From Bacteroidales bacterium (GTDB lineage: Bacteria; Bacteroidota; Bacteroidia; Bacteroidales; UBA7960): DNA of 7,442 bases. Location: the NCBI GenBank assembly GCA_007123065.1, contig SKSI01000180.1:1-7442 (forward strand). The letters are read 5' to 3'. Below, piece after piece: positions 1 to 7,252 of this stretch. The notes below the pieces were generated by a model. That model saw only the letters and a program-made list of their open reading frames with translations, did not search any database and was not told the DNA's origin. Both the position numbers and the translations under genes were made by a program. Position 1 is the first letter of the stretch. Every line of letters begins with the position of its first letter.

Positions 1-2
1 GC

Positions 3-476
3 AATGCGCAAGCAGATGAACCGCATAAGATTCCTGAGCACGTAGACAATTACGTTGCCATTTATGAAGGCGTTACAGGAAAACCTTTTGATAAGGAAGA
101 GCTGATCCGTCAGAGTGAGCGTGTTTATAACTTTCAGCGTGTATTTAATCTGCGCCGCGGTTATGGCAAGCGAATCCATGATGCCCAGCCTTATCGTGCC
201 GCCGGTCCTGTTACAGTAGAAGAGTATGAATCACGTGCTGAAAGGTATGACAAGCAACTGAAAGAGGATGTGGGATTTAACCCGGAAGGGAAGTCTACAG
301 AGGAGAAAATGGCTGTGTTGCGTAAATATCGTGAAGATCGTTATGAGCAACTGACTGACGCTGTTTACAAGAGACGTGGATGGACCATGGATGGTGTACC
401 TACCATCGAGCATCTGAAGGATCTGGGTATGGATCTTCCCGAGGTGATTGAAGTGGTTCAGCAGCATTTGAACTAA
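3..476 (+). CDS. Aldehyde:ferredoxin oxidoreductase, C-terminal part (5' end outside window)
   Basis: The frame is open from the window edge to TAA at 474-476 and gives the last 157 residues of the protein. The family (AOR, tungstopterin plus one [4Fe-4S] cluster) oxidises aldehydes to carboxylic acids, or runs in reverse, using ferredoxin in the cytoplasm of anaerobes. Recognition rests on the typical C-terminal pattern: a segment like YEGVTGKPFDKEEL, then ERVYNFQRVFNLRRGYGKR at about residues 46-64 of the fragment, and near the end RRGWTMDGVPT followed by a short LKDLGMDLPEV tail. The fragment has no cysteine. The last cluster cysteine of the family normally lies just upstream of this segment, so it should be just outside the window. 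Complete members are roughly 600-700 residues. An internal GTG at 270 is not a real start, because coding similarity continues upstream of it. A strong terminator follows, so this gene ends its own transcript. Subfamily and substrate cannot be told from the tail. Confidence 0.88.
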   Translation, partial: NAQADEPHKIPEHVDNYVAIYEGVTGKPFDKEELIRQSERVYNFQRVFNLRRGYGKRIHDAQPYRAAGPVTVEEYESRAERYDKQLKEDVGFNPEGKSTEEKMAVLRKYREDRYEQLTDAVYKRRGWTMDGVPTIEHLKDLGMDLPEVIEVVQQHLN

Positions 477-494
477 TAATCATAAAATTACCAT

Positions 495-533
495 AAAAGG
501 CTTCTCTGGCACTTTAGCCGGAGAGGCCTTTTT
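495..533 (+). terminator. Intrinsic (Rho-independent) terminator after the oxidoreductase gene
   Basis: The arms AAAAGGCTTCTCTGGC (495-510) and GCCGGAGAGGCCTTTT (517-532) pair over 16 positions with two G-U wobbles, around the 6-nt loop ACTTTA. The descending arm runs into TTTTT (529-533). The A tract on the ascending side pairs with the T tract, so the hairpin may also slow transcription from the opposite strand. It lies 18 nt after the stop codon and separates the oxidoreductase transcript from guaB. Confidence 0.9.
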
Positions 534-596
534 GTGAATGTTTTCGGTAAGAGGGTGTTTTTAGTTTTTTTAAAACAAAGCTTCCCATATTTTTCA

Positions 597-604
597 TACT
601 TTTG
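597..604 (+). promoter_or_regulatory. Candidate Bacteroidota-type -7 promoter element for guaB
   Basis: TACTTTTG matches the TAnnTTTG -7 consensus of the Bacteroidota primary sigma factor. It lies 25 nt before the guaB ATG, which would leave a leader of roughly 20 nt. It is also the only intergenic space between the upstream terminator and guaB, so a promoter is expected here. No good TTTG -33 element is visible at the usual distance; only T-rich DNA (about 560-571) lies there. No Shine-Dalgarno sequence precedes the ATG, which is normal for this phylum. No riboswitch-like fold is seen in 534-629. Confidence 0.45.
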
Positions 605-629
605 CTGATCAAATTTAAAAGAACTTGTT

Positions 630-2099
630 ATGCATCCTGATCCGGAAAAATTTGCTGCAGAAGGTTTAACATACGACGACGTATTGTTGATTCCTGCATA
701 TTCTCAGGTGCTTCCACGCCAGGTGAATATTTCAACCCTTTTCTCACGCAACATACGATTGAATATTCCTGTTGTGTCAGCTGCTATGGACACCGTTACT
801 GAATCCAGGATGGCCATTGCCATGGCTCAGGAAGGAGGTATTGGAGTTCTTCATAAAAATATGACAATTACCGATCAGGCTCTGAAGGTGCGAAAAGTGA
901 AGCGTTCTGAAAACGGAATGATCATTGATCCGATTACTTTGCATGAGGATGCCCTTATCGGAGATGCCCTGAATCTGATGGATGAAAATAAAATAGGGGG
1001 AATCCCTGTCGTGAATGAAACCAATAAGCTGGTGGGCATCATAACAAACAGGGATTTGCGCTTTGAAAAAGAAAACAATAAGCCCATTCGGGAAGTGATG
1101 ACCTCGGAGAACCTGATCACCACTTCAGAGTTTATCGATTTCGAAGTAGCAGAAGAGATCCTTCAGGAGCACAAGATTGAGAAACTTCCTGTGGTGGACG
1201 AAGCATACCGACTGGTTGGTCTGATCACCTATCGCGACATCATCAAAATAAAAGAAAGGCCCAATGCCTGTAAGGATAAACGTGGCCGTTTGCGTGTTGC
1301 GGCAGCTGTCGGCATCACACCCGATACGATGGATCGTGTGGATGCACTTGTTGCAGAAGACGTGGATGCCGTAGTGGTGGATACAGCGCACGGCCATACA
1401 AAGGGCGTCTTACAAGTGATTGTGGCGATTAAGAAGAAACACCCCGGTCTCGATTTGGTTGCAGGAAATGTTGCTACTTCTGCTGCAGCCAAAGATCTTT
1501 TGAAAGCTGGAGTGGATGGTATTAAGGTAGGTATCGGCCCGGGAAGCATTTGTACAACACGAATTGTTGCAGGGGTGGGCGTTCCTCAGCTTACGGCTGT
1601 TTATGATGTGTCCGCTGCCCTGGAAGGTACCGGAGTCCCCGTAATTGCTGATGGCGGAATCCGGTACACCGGTGATATCGTTAAGGCAATCGCCGCCGGT
1701 GCCTCCTCCGTGATGGCTGGGTCGTTGTTTGCCGGCGTTGAAGAATCGCCCGGAGAAACCATCATCTATGAAGGAAGGAAGTATAAAACATACCGGGGAA
1801 TGGGCTCTGTTGAAGCGATGCAGCAAGGGTCGAAAGACCGCTATTTCCAGGATGTAGAAGATGATATTAAAAAGCTGGTTCCGGAAGGAATTGTTGGAAG
1901 AGTCCCTTACAAAGGAACATTGTCGGAGGTTATCCATCAGATGACCGGAGGACTGCGTGCAGGAATGGGATACTGCGGTGCTCCAAATATTGCAGAGCTC
2001 CAGATGGCCCGTTTTATCCGGATCACCAATGCAGGTTACAGAGAAAGCCATGTCCACGATGTGACCATCACCAGAGAAGCCCCGAACTATAGCCGCTGA
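630..2099 (+). CDS. guaB: Inosine-5'-monophosphate dehydrogenase (IMPDH)
   Basis: This cytoplasmic enzyme oxidises IMP to XMP with NAD+, the committed step of guanine nucleotide synthesis. The protein is 489 residues, the usual bacterial GuaB length, and appears intact. The N-terminal part of the barrel includes GLTYDDVLLIPAYS (12-25) and SAAMDTVTES (50-59). A Bateman module of two CBS domains follows, at roughly 95-148 and 155-210, with GGIPVV and KLPVVD motifs. The catalytic loop GIGPGSICTT (301-310) carries the nucleophile Cys308. IMP phosphate-binding motifs are ADGGIRYTGD (340-349) and MAGSLFAG (362-369). YRGMGS is at 388-393, and the mobile flap has the Arg-x-x-Tyr pair at Arg424/Tyr427 (GRVPYKG). 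The C-terminal ESHVHDVTIT segment (472-481) is typical. The ATG start gives the expected N-terminus and sits about 20 nt after the probable transcription start. The next gene follows without a terminator. CBS domains suggest allosteric control by purine nucleotides, as known for the family. Confidence 0.98.
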   Translation: MHPDPEKFAAEGLTYDDVLLIPAYSQVLPRQVNISTLFSRNIRLNIPVVSAAMDTVTESRMAIAMAQEGGIGVLHKNMTITDQALKVRKVKRSENGMIIDPITLHEDALIGDALNLMDENKIGGIPVVNETNKLVGIITNRDLRFEKENNKPIREVMTSENLITTSEFIDFEVAEEILQEHKIEKLPVVDEAYRLVGLITYRDIIKIKERPNACKDKRGRLRVAAAVGITPDTMDRVDALVAEDVDAVVVDTAHGHTKGVLQVIVAIKKKHPGLDLVAGNVATSAAAKDLLKAGVDGIKVGIGPGSICTTRIVAGVGVPQLTAVYDVSAALEGTGVPVIADGGIRYTGDIVKAIAAGASSVMAGSLFAGVEESPGETIIYEGRKYKTYRGMGSVEAMQQGSKDRYFQDVEDDIKKLVPEGIVGRVPYKGTLSEVIHQMTGGLRAGMGYCGAPNIAELQMARFIRITNAGYRESHVHDVTITREAPNYSR

Positions 2100-2166
2100 T
2101 GTGAATAGAATGCAAATTCAAAATTTAAGTGCTTTCGAGAAATATAAACAGATTAACAGTTTTATT

Positions 2167-3891
2167 ATGAAGAAGAACGTTTTATGCATTTTTCTGTTGT
2201 TGACATTAATAGTTGGAAACAGTTGGATGTCAGTTGCTGAAAACAACCTGAATGATCCTGTTCTAATCAGGATTGCTGACCAGGAAGTCAGTTTGTCTGA
2301 ATTTGAAGATATCTACAGGAAAAGCAATGTAGAGTCTCCTGTTGCAGAACCCAAAACAGTCGAAGAGTATCTGGAAATGTATATCAATTTTCGACTGAAG
2401 GTGCTTGCTGCCAAAGAAGCCGGACTGGATACCAATCCCGATTTTATATCAGAACTGGCAGGTTACCGGACACAGCTTGCACAACAATATCTTGTTGACC
2501 ATGAAGTTACAGACCGGCTTCTGGAAGAAGCTTATGACAGGTCTCAGTACGACGTTTGGGTGTCTCACATTTTATTGCAGCTCAACGAGCACGCTGCACC
2601 TGCTGACACCATGGAGGTGTATAACCGTATGATGGAGCTCCGTGACAGGGCACTTTCCGGTGAGTCTTTTTCAGAACTTGCCGTTCAGTATTCTGATGAT
2701 CCTTCAGCCAAAGGCAGGGAAGCTACCCAACAGCAGCCTGCGCGCAAGGGCAATGCCGGTAACCTCCCCTTTTTTAGCGTCTTTAATATGGTGTATCCGT
2801 TTGAAACTGCAGCATACAACACACCTGTTGGTGAAATATCAATGCCGGTAAGAAGCAGTTTTGGTTATCATATCCTTAAAATACACGACCGGTTGCCTGC
2901 AATGGGACAGGCACAGGTGGCCCACATCATGCTAATGACTCCGCTGGGAATGGAAGAGTCGGAGCTGCAGAAAAAGGAAGAAAAGATTTTTGATATCCAT
3001 CAGGAAATAACAGAGGGTGCCGATTTTTCAGAAATGGTGACCAGGTATTCGGAAGACAGACAATCCGCGCCTCGCGGTGGGAAGATGCCCCCTTTTACAT
3101 CCAATCGCATTGTCCCCCAATTTGTCAAGGCTATTCACGACTTGGATGAAGGCGAAATTTCCGAACCGGTACGCTCTGATTTTGGATGGCACATTATAAA
3201 GCTGATTGAAAGAACGCCACCCCCTTCATATGAAGAGGCATATGGTGACCTGAGAAACAGAATCCAACGTGATATTCGTTCCCAACTGGGACAGGAAGTG
3301 GTTATCGACAGGCTTAAAAAGGAATATCAGCTTGAGATCGACCACGAAGCGCTTGAACCATTTTATGAAATTATTGATGAATCGGTTTTTGCAGCACAAT
3401 GGGATCCGGAACAGGCAGCTCATCTCGACAATGAATTGTTCCGATTTGCATCACAATACCATTCACAGCAGGATTTTGCAGAATACCTTGCCGCCAACCA
3501 GGCGCGCCAGACAGCAATGGAGGTTGAACATTATGTTCACATGGTATTCAACCGTTTTGTAAACCAGGAGATACTTGCTTTTGAGAATGCACAGCTCGAA
3601 AACAAATACCCGGAATTCCGTTTGATTATGCAGGAGTACCATGATGGGATTTTATTGTTCGAAATTACTGATCAGAAGGTTTGGTCAAAAGCTACTTCAG
3701 ATCAGGATGCTTTATTGGCGTTTTTTGAGCAGCATGCCGCACAATTCAATTGGGACGATTTTGATGGAAATCGTGGAGCCGTTATTGCTGAATATCAAAA
3801 CCATCTTGAGAAGATGTGGGTGTCTGAACTTCGTGAAAAATTTGATATCTATGTGGACCGCTCGCTTATCCCTGAAATAGATGCAGAATAA
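2167..3891 (+). CDS. Periplasmic peptidyl-prolyl cis-trans isomerase with two parvulin domains
   Basis: Probable envelope folding factor of 574 residues. The frame is open back to a GTG at 2101, directly after the guaB stop, but the ATG at 2167 puts a clean signal peptide at the N-terminus: Lys2-Lys3, hydrophobic core about 5-17, cleavage probably near SVA-EN (22-26). Residues 31-120 form a helical SurA-like N-region (VEEYLEMYINFRLKVLAAKE, 65-84). Parvulin domain 1 is about 127-241, with VSHILL (His134), YSDD (175-178) and GYHILK (His235). It has a Q/A/R-rich stretch at 181-199 where other parvulins have a glycine-rich turn. Parvulin domain 2 is about 247-348, with AHIML (His253), YSED (294-297), PRGGKM (302-307) and GWHIIK (His342). 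Both domains keep the two conserved histidines, so both could be active. Residues 349-574 are a charged, mostly helical extension that I do not recognise. It is 67 nt after guaB and 47 nt before a related lipoprotein gene. Likely clients are outer-membrane or secreted proteins (inference). Confidence 0.88.
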   Translation: MKKNVLCIFLLLTLIVGNSWMSVAENNLNDPVLIRIADQEVSLSEFEDIYRKSNVESPVAEPKTVEEYLEMYINFRLKVLAAKEAGLDTNPDFISELAGYRTQLAQQYLVDHEVTDRLLEEAYDRSQYDVWVSHILLQLNEHAAPADTMEVYNRMMELRDRALSGESFSELAVQYSDDPSAKGREATQQQPARKGNAGNLPFFSVFNMVYPFETAAYNTPVGEISMPVRSSFGYHILKIHDRLPAMGQAQVAHIMLMTPLGMEESELQKKEEKIFDIHQEITEGADFSEMVTRYSEDRQSAPRGGKMPPFTSNRIVPQFVKAIHDLDEGEISEPVRSDFGWHIIKLIERTPPPSYEEAYGDLRNRIQRDIRSQLGQEVVIDRLKKEYQLEIDHEALEPFYEIIDESVFAAQWDPEQAAHLDNELFRFASQYHSQQDFAEYLAANQARQTAMEVEHYVHMVFNRFVNQEILAFENAQLENKYPEFRLIMQEYHDGILLFEITDQKVWSKATSDQDALLAFFEQHAAQFNWDDFDGNRGAVIAEYQNHLEKMWVSELREKFDIYVDRSLIPEIDAE

Positions 3892-3938
3892 CCGTATTAT
3901 TTGAATCCCAATAATAACAATAGCCTGATAATTAAAAA

Positions 3939-4790
3939 ATGAAAACCCGGATCGTTTTATTTTTGTCAACCTTATTGCTCATCGGTTCGTGCAACTGGAT
4001 TATTTTGCGATCTGATGATACATTGCTTGCAAAGGCATACGATAGCAGGTTGTACCTCGAAGATATCACAGGGATCATTCCCGGTGGAGGTGAAGCTGCT
4101 GACAGCATTGCCTTCGTAAAACAGTATGTTGACAGATGGCTGATGAGTCAGGTTGTGCTGCATAATGCTACCATGCATTTGGATTTTGATGCAGTCAGTC
4201 TGGAACAACGGGTTAGAGATTATAAAAATGCTCTGATTACACATAGTTACGAATCAATGGTTATCAGGGAAGAGATGGATACATTGGTTCTGGAGGAGCA
4301 GATTGGTGCGTACTATGAAGAAAATCAAATCCTTTTCAGGCTAACAGAACCAATTATCCATGCTACGTATATCAAAATTCCGATTTCAAGCCGTGAAGCA
4401 AACCGGATAAGAAGAATGTACCGCTCCAGTGATTCGCAAGTACTGGAAGAGCTTGAAGAGATTGCCTTACAGCATGCCGCAACCTATTATATAGGTCCGG
4501 ATACCTGGTTGCTTTTCAGCGATGTTATAAAGGATATGCCGCTGCAGGTAAACAATGTTCCGACTTTTTTGCGCAACAACAGTTTTTCGGAAATAACCGA
4601 TGATTATTTTCGTTATTTCCTCTACATACATGATTACAAGCTGAAAGGTGATATTTCACCGATGGCTTTTGAAAGAGAAAAAATTAAGACCTTTGTTTTA
4701 AATCAAAGGAAAAAAGAGTTCATTGAACAGTGGCGGCGGCAATTGTTTAATCAGGCCATCGAATCTAACAGGGTAGAAACCTTTATCTAA
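3939..4790 (+). CDS. PPIase-related lipoprotein with degenerate parvulin-like domain
   Basis: A 283-residue protein with a lipoprotein signal: Lys3/Arg4, a hydrophobic stretch 5-15, and lipobox IGSC with the lipidated cysteine at Cys18. Residues 28-80 resemble the SurA-type N-terminal region (LLAKAYDSRLYLEDI, then QYVDRWLMSQVVL). Residues 118-236 look like an eroded parvulin domain. HATYIKI (141-147) resembles the first strand and its histidine, and helices follow at 151-180. YFRYFLYIHDY (223-233) sits where the final GxHIIK strand would be, but Arg/Tyr replace the catalytic histidine, and the YSxD and glycine-rich motifs are absent. A helix rich in Lys/Arg/Glu (244-270) closes the protein, as in SurA-like factors that fold back on their N-region. 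It lies between two clear parvulin proteins, 47 and 70 nt away. A chaperone or scaffold role is more likely than isomerase activity (inference). No aspartate/glutamate-rich surface-export signal directly follows Cys18, so a periplasm-facing anchor is likely. The ATG start is fixed by the signal peptide. Confidence 0.75.
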   Translation: MKTRIVLFLSTLLLIGSCNWIILRSDDTLLAKAYDSRLYLEDITGIIPGGGEAADSIAFVKQYVDRWLMSQVVLHNATMHLDFDAVSLEQRVRDYKNALITHSYESMVIREEMDTLVLEEQIGAYYEENQILFRLTEPIIHATYIKIPISSREANRIRRMYRSSDSQVLEELEEIALQHAATYYIGPDTWLLFSDVIKDMPLQVNNVPTFLRNNSFSEITDDYFRYFLYIHDYKLKGDISPMAFEREKIKTFVLNQRKKEFIEQWRRQLFNQAIESNRVETFI

Positions 4791-4860
4791 CAAGGGTCGA
4801 TGATTTTGTTTAAACACAAGCGCCACTCCGGTTCACTTTATCGTTACCAATATATTCATT

Positions 4861-6213
4861 ATGAAACGATCTAATTTATTATCCCATATTTCTCTGATTC
4901 CCCTGCTTCTATTGCTGACTTTTTCAGGATTGGGGCAGGAAAAGGTTGTTATCGATAAAGTGGTGGCAGTCATTGGAAACAGTGCAATTCTCAAATCGGA
5001 TATTATTGAACAAAAGCGCATGCTTGATGCACAAGGTGTAGAACTTGGAAGAAATCCTGAATGCATATTGCTGGATGATATCATGTTCCAGAAATTGTTG
5101 TTTAACCAGGCTGTAATCGATAGTGTGGTTGTCAATGAAGCCCAGGTAGAACAGGAGATTGAACGGCGGTTGCGCTTTTTTATCCAGCAGATCGGTTCAA
5201 GGGAGCGACTCGAAGAATATTACGGGAAAAGCCTGGACGAACTGCGGGATGAATTTCGTGATCCGATCAGAGAACAGCTTATCAGCAGGATGATGGAATC
5301 GCAGATTACACGCAACGTGTCAGTGACGCCTTCAGAAGTGCGGGCTTTTTTTGAATCCCTGTCCGAAGATGAGATCCCAATGGTTGAAAGTGAGATGGCA
5401 ATGTCAAAAATAATGATTGAGCCTGCGATACAGGATTTCGAGATTCAGGCTGTTAAAGATCGGCTGGAAGGATTCCGGCAGCGAATTCTTGATGGAGAAA
5501 GCTTTAACACCCTCGCTATTCTATATTCTGATGATGCCGGTTCTGCACGGCGGGGTGGTGAACTCGGATTTTATCAAAGAGGAGACCTGCATCCCGAATT
5601 TGAGGCCGTTGCATTTAACCTTCGTCCGGGCGAAGTTTCTGAAATTGTGGAAACCCGTTCCGGTTTTCATATCATACAGCTCATTGAGCGAAGGGGCGAG
5701 CAAGTCAATGCACGTCACCTTCTGCTTCAACCCAAAGTTTCTCCCGAAGTTGAAGCGGAAACGAGAAGCAAGCTCGATAGCCTTCGTCGTGTAATTATGC
5801 GTGGAGACCTTGCCTTCGAAGATGCTGCCCGAAGATATTCCGACCACCCAAGCGGCAGAAGTGGCGGTGTGATGGTAAACCCATTTGCAGGAACAACCCG
5901 GTTTCGTAGTGACGAAATTGAACCCAACCTGTTTTTTTTGATCGATCAACTTGAAGTCGGTGAAATTTCACGTCCGATCCAAACAATGACAGAAGATGGT
6001 AAGATGGCCTACAAAATCGTATGGCTAAGGGATCGCATTGAACCCCATCGCGCCAATCTGCAACAGGATTACGACTTTATTCAAAAACTTGCTTTGCAAG
6101 AAAAAAAAGAACGTGCCATTATGCGATGGGTGGAAAGAAGGCTGGAGCATACATATGTTCGCATCCATGATGATTATGCAGGTTGTGAGTTTGATGTAAA
6201 ATGGTTGCGCTGA
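4861..6213 (+). CDS. surA: SurA-like periplasmic chaperone / peptidyl-prolyl isomerase
   Basis: A 450-residue protein with SurA architecture. SurA escorts unfolded outer-membrane proteins across the periplasm to the BAM complex. The signal peptide has Lys2/Arg3, hydrophobic core 11-22, and cleavage probably near GLGQ (23-26). The N-terminal chaperone region starts with DKVVAVIGNSAILKSDI (32-48), the classic SurA opening, and runs to about 165. Parvulin domain 1 (about 176-277) has LYSDDAGSARRGGELGF (221-237) and GFHIIQL (268-274, His270), but MSKIMI (181-186) has Lys183 in place of the first conserved histidine. Parvulin domain 2 (about 282-390) has ARHLLL (His286) and RYSDHPSG (325-332), but AYKIVWL (383-389) has Lys385 in place of the last histidine. 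Residues 391-450 form the C-terminal helix that normally packs against the N-region. The gene is 70 nt after the lipoprotein gene and 25 nt before the MoxR-type gene. Some Bacteroidota annotations call such proteins simply peptidylprolyl isomerase; orthology to E. coli SurA is likely but not proven here. Confidence 0.88.
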   Translation: MKRSNLLSHISLIPLLLLLTFSGLGQEKVVIDKVVAVIGNSAILKSDIIEQKRMLDAQGVELGRNPECILLDDIMFQKLLFNQAVIDSVVVNEAQVEQEIERRLRFFIQQIGSRERLEEYYGKSLDELRDEFRDPIREQLISRMMESQITRNVSVTPSEVRAFFESLSEDEIPMVESEMAMSKIMIEPAIQDFEIQAVKDRLEGFRQRILDGESFNTLAILYSDDAGSARRGGELGFYQRGDLHPEFEAVAFNLRPGEVSEIVETRSGFHIIQLIERRGEQVNARHLLLQPKVSPEVEAETRSKLDSLRRVIMRGDLAFEDAARRYSDHPSGRSGGVMVNPFAGTTRFRSDEIEPNLFFLIDQLEVGEISRPIQTMTEDGKMAYKIVWLRDRIEPHRANLQQDYDFIQKLALQEKKERAIMRWVERRLEHTYVRIHDDYAGCEFDVKWLR

Positions 6214-6238
6214 TTAAGTTATTAACGAATATTATCTT

Positions 6239-7204
6239 ATGAAATATAGTTCTGATGTTGAAGCATTAAATGCATTTGCAGAAAAGTATGATGTTCTGCG
6301 CCAGGAGATTGGAAAGGTGATCGTTGGTCAGGATGATGTGGTTAAAAATTTGCTTATATCGATTTTCAGTAAAGGGCACTGTTTGATGGTTGGTGTGCCA
6401 GGTTTGGCAAAAACACTTTTGGTCAATACCATTTCCCAGGTGTTGGGATTAAAATACAGTCGTATTCAGTTTACGCCAGATCTGATGCCGTCAGACATTA
6501 TCGGCACAGAGATCCTTGATGAGACCAGGAATTTCCGGTTTGTCAAAGGCCCGCTGTTTGCAAATATTATACTTGCTGACGAGATCAACAGAACCCCCCC
6601 AAAGACCCAGTCGGCACTGCTTGAGGCTATGCAGGAGCGTTCGATAACAGCTGCCGGATCAACTTACAAATTGCAAGAGCCCTTCTTTGTTCTGGCTACA
6701 CAGAACCCAATAGAGCAGGAGGGGACTTATCCTTTGCCAGAAGCCCAGCTTGACCGTTTTATGTTTAATGTGTATCTCGACTATCCTTCTTTTGATGAAG
6801 AAATGCTGGTTGTTAAGAATACCACATCCAATAAAATTGTATCTCTTGATGTGGTTTTAGAAGGTGAGGAAATTCTTTTCTTTCAGGATCTTGTTCGTAA
6901 GGTCCCCGTAACAGACCATGTTATGGAGTATGCCGTAGGTCTGGCTGCTAAAACACGTCCTAATACCGAAAGGGCACACCCGATGGCCAATGATTACATA
7001 CACTGGGGTGCCGGTCCCAGAGCATCTCAATATTTGATTGTTGGTGCCAAATGCCATGCCGCCCTTAACGGAAAATATGCACCCGATATTGAGGACGTGA
7101 ATGCCATTGCCTATTCCGTGCTGCGCCACCGTGTAGTGAGGAACTTTAAGGCCGAAGCTGAAGACGTTTCCGTTGAACGCATCGTAGAAGCTTTTCTTGA
7201 TTAA
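6239..7204 (+). CDS. MoxR-family AAA+ ATPase
   Basis: A cytoplasmic AAA+ ATPase of 321 residues, the normal full length of the MoxR family. Members act as chaperone-like ATPases that help mature or activate protein complexes, often with VWA-domain and DUF58 partners. All core motifs are present: Walker A GVPGLAKT (52-59, Lys58), FTPDLMPSDIIGTE (78-91), Walker B ILADEINR (111-118, Asp114/Glu115), the arginine-rich helix region QERSITAAG (132-140), sensor 1 ATQNP (153-157), EGTYPLPEAQLDRF (161-174), and sensor 2 GPRAS (259-263). The C-terminal helical lid runs to the end. There is no signal peptide or membrane segment. The ATG lies 25 nt after the SurA-like gene stop with no terminator between, so it is probably in the same transcript. 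The usual DUF58/VWA genes are not found in the 238 nt that follow. The protein looks intact and fully equipped for ATP hydrolysis; its client is unknown. Confidence 0.95.
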   Translation: MKYSSDVEALNAFAEKYDVLRQEIGKVIVGQDDVVKNLLISIFSKGHCLMVGVPGLAKTLLVNTISQVLGLKYSRIQFTPDLMPSDIIGTEILDETRNFRFVKGPLFANIILADEINRTPPKTQSALLEAMQERSITAAGSTYKLQEPFFVLATQNPIEQEGTYPLPEAQLDRFMFNVYLDYPSFDEEMLVVKNTTSNKIVSLDVVLEGEEILFFQDLVRKVPVTDHVMEYAVGLAAKTRPNTERAHPMANDYIHWGAGPRASQYLIVGAKCHAALNGKYAPDIEDVNAIAYSVLRHRVVRNFKAEAEDVSVERIVEAFLD

Positions 7205-7212
7205 GGCGTAGA

Positions 7213-7252
7213 TTGTTGAAGCGTTGATTTGTTGAATCGTTGATTTGTTGGG
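7213..7252. repeat. Short 8-bp tandem repeat block, left part
   Basis: Five octamers in a row, read as TTGTTGAA, GCGTTGAT, TTGTTGAA, TCGTTGAT, TTGTTGGG. Variation is limited to positions 1-2 and 7-8 around a fixed GTTG core. The block starts 9 nt after the stop codon of the MoxR-type gene and runs into a hairpin at 7251. It is the same family as the longer block at 7280-7367 but out of phase with it. Confidence 0.85.

Noticed and set aside
1410..2057. 215-codon open frame on the - strand inside guaB
   Set aside because: It lies fully antisense to a well-conserved gene, its product is rich in Ser/Cys/His with no recognisable domain, and it has no initiation signals. It is a shadow of guaB codon usage.
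2101..2166. Upstream GTG extension of the first PPIase
   Set aside because: It would add 22 residues before a clean signal peptide and start one base after the guaB stop. The ATG at 2167 gives a normal secretion signal.
3895..3916. Inverted repeat TATTATT / AATAATA between the first PPIase and the lipoprotein gene
   Set aside because: The stem is 7 A-T pairs with an 8-nt loop and no T tract. It is too weak for a terminator and expected by chance in AT-rich DNA.
4807..4816. Palindrome TGTTTAAACA in the gap before the SurA-like gene
   Set aside because: A single 10-bp AT-rich palindrome with no matching site elsewhere near a promoter; not enough to call an operator.
4791..4860. Internal promoter before the SurA-like gene
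   Set aside because: TTTG occurs at 4805-4808 but no TAnnTTTG-like -7 element lies at the right distance; TATATTCA at 4851-4858 is a poor match and too close to the ATG.
6594..6600. C7 tract in the MoxR-type gene as a phase-variation switch
   Set aside because: It encodes the conserved Thr-Pro-Pro next to Walker B in a housekeeping-type ATPase; seven bases is short and codon choice explains it.
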